Shown here one piece after another: positions 34,585 through 37,294 of a stretch of 37,294 nucleotides of DNA. How positions within the stretch are numbered: the first letter of the stretch is position 1; the number at the start of each line of letters is the position of its first letter. The notes beneath the pieces are model-generated. The model was not told where the DNA came from, made no database searches, and saw only the letters and a list, made by a program, of their open reading frames with translations. Origin of the DNA: Myxococcales bacterium (GTDB lineage Bacteria > Myxococcota > Myxococcia > Myxococcales > Anaeromyxobacteraceae); the NCBI GenBank assembly GCA_021818285.1, contig JAKAEO010000012.1, positions 1 through 37,294 of the forward strand, written 5' to 3'. A program made the position numbers and the translations under genes.

Positions 34585-35330
34585 GGCGCCTGGGTGGGAG
34601 GCGGGACGGTCGGGTTCACCGCCTCCGAGGAGTAGATGATGCGCCCGCAGTTGGGGCAGGCCTCGATCGACTCGGCCCGCTGCAGGACGATGAAGAGCTG
34701 GGGCGGGATGTTGCGGTTGCAGCCCTTGCAGGTCTGCCCCACCACCATCGCCACGGCGACCCCGGCGCGGCGGCGCTTGATGGCCTCGTAGCGCGCGAGC
34801 AGGGCGGGGTCGACCCGGCCGGCGGCCTCGGCGCGGCGCGCCGCCAGCTCGGCGAGCTTGGCGGTGTGCTCGGCGGCGCGGGCGTCGAGGGCCTTCAGCT
34901 CCGCCTCGGCCGCCATCTCCCGCTCGGAGAGGGCGTCGGCGGCCGTCTCCAGCGACTTCTGGAGCTCGGCGGCCTGGAGGGCCAGCGCCTTCAGGTTCTC
35001 GTTCTGGGTCTCGTTGGTCTTCCTGGCGATGTCGATCTCGCGGGAGAGGGCGGCGTACTCGCGCGGGGTGCGGATCTCGCCCAGGCGCCCCTCCCACTTC
35101 TTCACCTTGTCCCGCTCCATCTGCAGCAGCTGCTCGGTGCCGCGCTTCTCCCGCTCGTTGCCGTCGATGCGGGCCTTCTCGGCGTCGTAGGCCTTCCGGG
35201 CGGCGGCCAGCCCCTCGTCCAGCGCCTCCCGGCGCCGCGGGATCTCGGCTGCCCGCACCCCCACCGCACCGGTCTCGAGGTCGATCTGCTGCAGCTCCTC
35301 CAGCGCCTTCAGCTTGTCACGCAGCGACAA
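34581..35330 (-). CDS. Zinc-ribbon coiled-coil protein (C4-type, DUF164-like)
   Basis: A 249-residue protein. The best start is the TTG at 35330 (MSLRDKLKALEELQQIDLET), preceded by GGAGG seven bases away; the open frame further upstream runs toward the tRNA gene at 35376 and cannot be coding. Residues of about 5-170 are a long antiparallel coiled coil rich in Glu, Lys, Ala and Arg. The C-terminus carries the zinc ribbon CKGC (201-204) and CPNC (225-228) with NRNIPPQLFIVLQRAESIEA between. This is the widespread zf-RING_7/DUF164 family, often next to RNase HI and Nif3-like genes. Its role is unclear; nucleic-acid or ribosome binding has been proposed. Its stop overlaps the RNase HI gene. Confidence 0.9.
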   Translation of the reverse strand: MSLRDKLKALEELQQIDLETGAVGVRAAEIPRRREALDEGLAAARKAYDAEKARIDGNEREKRGTEQLLQMERDKVKKWEGRLGEIRTPREYAALSREIDIARKTNETQNENLKALALQAAELQKSLETAADALSEREMAAEAELKALDARAAEHTAKLAELAARRAEAAGRVDPALLARYEAIKRRRAGVAVAMVVGQTCKGCNRNIPPQLFIVLQRAESIEACPNCGRIIYSSEAVNPTVPPPTQAP

Positions 35331-35375
35331 TGGACGTCCTCCAGGGGGCGCGCGGCCCCCGCGTCGATCGAGGGT

Positions 35376-35447
35376 TGGGCCCACCAGGGCTCGAACCTGG
35401 ATCCCTTCGGTTATGAGCCGAGTGCTCTACCGTTGAGCTATGGGCCC
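35376..35447 (-). tRNA. tRNA with CAU anticodon (Met, or Ile2)
   Basis: A 72-nt cloverleaf: acceptor GGGCCCA/TGGGCCC, D-arm GCTC-AACGGTA-GAGC, anticodon arm CTCGG-CTCATAA-CCGAA (anticodon CAT; the outermost pair is C-A), variable GGGAT, T-arm CCAGG-TTCGAGC-CCTGG, discriminator A. CCA is not encoded. CAU reads AUG as elongator Met, or AUA if lysidine is added; sequence alone does not decide. The acceptor G1-C72 pair rules out a normal initiator. It lies 27 bp after the rpoD stop on the same strand. Confidence 0.95.
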
Positions 35448-35474
35448 GCAGGTCCGGTCCGTGGCGGTTCACGG

Positions 35475-37294
<1,820 letters not shown>

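Noticed and set aside
35331..35384. Longer N-terminus of the zinc-ribbon protein from 35384
   Set aside because: It would run into the tRNA gene; the TTG at 35330 has a good Shine-Dalgarno and fits the family N-terminus.

Overview
The window is very G+C-rich (by eye well above 70%). Codons end almost always in G or C, and GTG or TTG starts are common. It looks like the chromosome of a myxobacterium, and the gene set resembles Anaeromyxobacter-type Myxococcota. The support is a soluble Ser/Thr kinase, a GldA/F/G-type ABC system with a DUF4340 partner, a secreted protease ending in a MYXO-CTERM-like tail, an RpoD with a long acidic segment, and the uppS-cdsA-dxr-rseP-tsaB gene order. This is inferred from protein and motif recognition only; no database was searched. 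I see no phage, insertion sequence, integron or CRISPR array.

Layout. 1-5895 (minus): an envelope/isoprenoid operon uppS-cdsA-dxr-rseP-tsaB followed by a membrane protein cut by the window edge. 5997-8650 (plus): a Ser/Thr kinase, an unrecognised protein, and a zinc-finger DnaC/DnaI-like AAA+ ATPase. 8675-9832 (minus): aspartokinase. 9941-13787 (plus): a Gld-type ABC exporter module of four genes, then rpoZ and a small lipoprotein. 14914-17085: groES-groEL with its own promoter, a CIRCE-type operator and a clear terminator. 17093-19141: three envelope proteins of unknown function. 19211-22310 (minus): crotonase, nitronate monooxygenase and a branched-chain amino-acid-type binding protein. 22517-23940 (plus): a cysteine-less Rrf2 regulator with cysK. 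24041-27038 (plus): a hydrolase, ettA and tatA. 27089-28607 (minus): a TetR regulator and a hydrolase that share a palindromic operator. 28888-32068 (plus): a secreted M36-like metalloprotease with an apparent one-base frameshift, overlapped by a stand-alone copy of its own propeptide domain. 32106-33191 (minus): a beta-propeller lipoprotein. 33291-37294 (minus): rpoD, a CAU tRNA, a zinc-ribbon coiled-coil protein, an RNase HI protein and RNase P RNA.

The most interesting signals are these. (1) The protease is followed by a translationally coupled lone FTP-propeptide protein. (2) A TetR palindrome fills the 17-bp spacer of its own promoter, and the same 15-mer recurs at the start of the downstream hydrolase gene. 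(3) Several genes have a -10 hexamer ending only 7-10 nt before the start codon, which predicts leaderless or nearly leaderless mRNAs. (4) Extra CIRCE half-sites lie upstream of groESL. (5) A possible helicase-loader pair lies downstream of the kinase. (6) A C18/G14 homopolymer patch has erased the oxyanion-hole region of a hydrolase while keeping the frame, which may be an assembly artefact.
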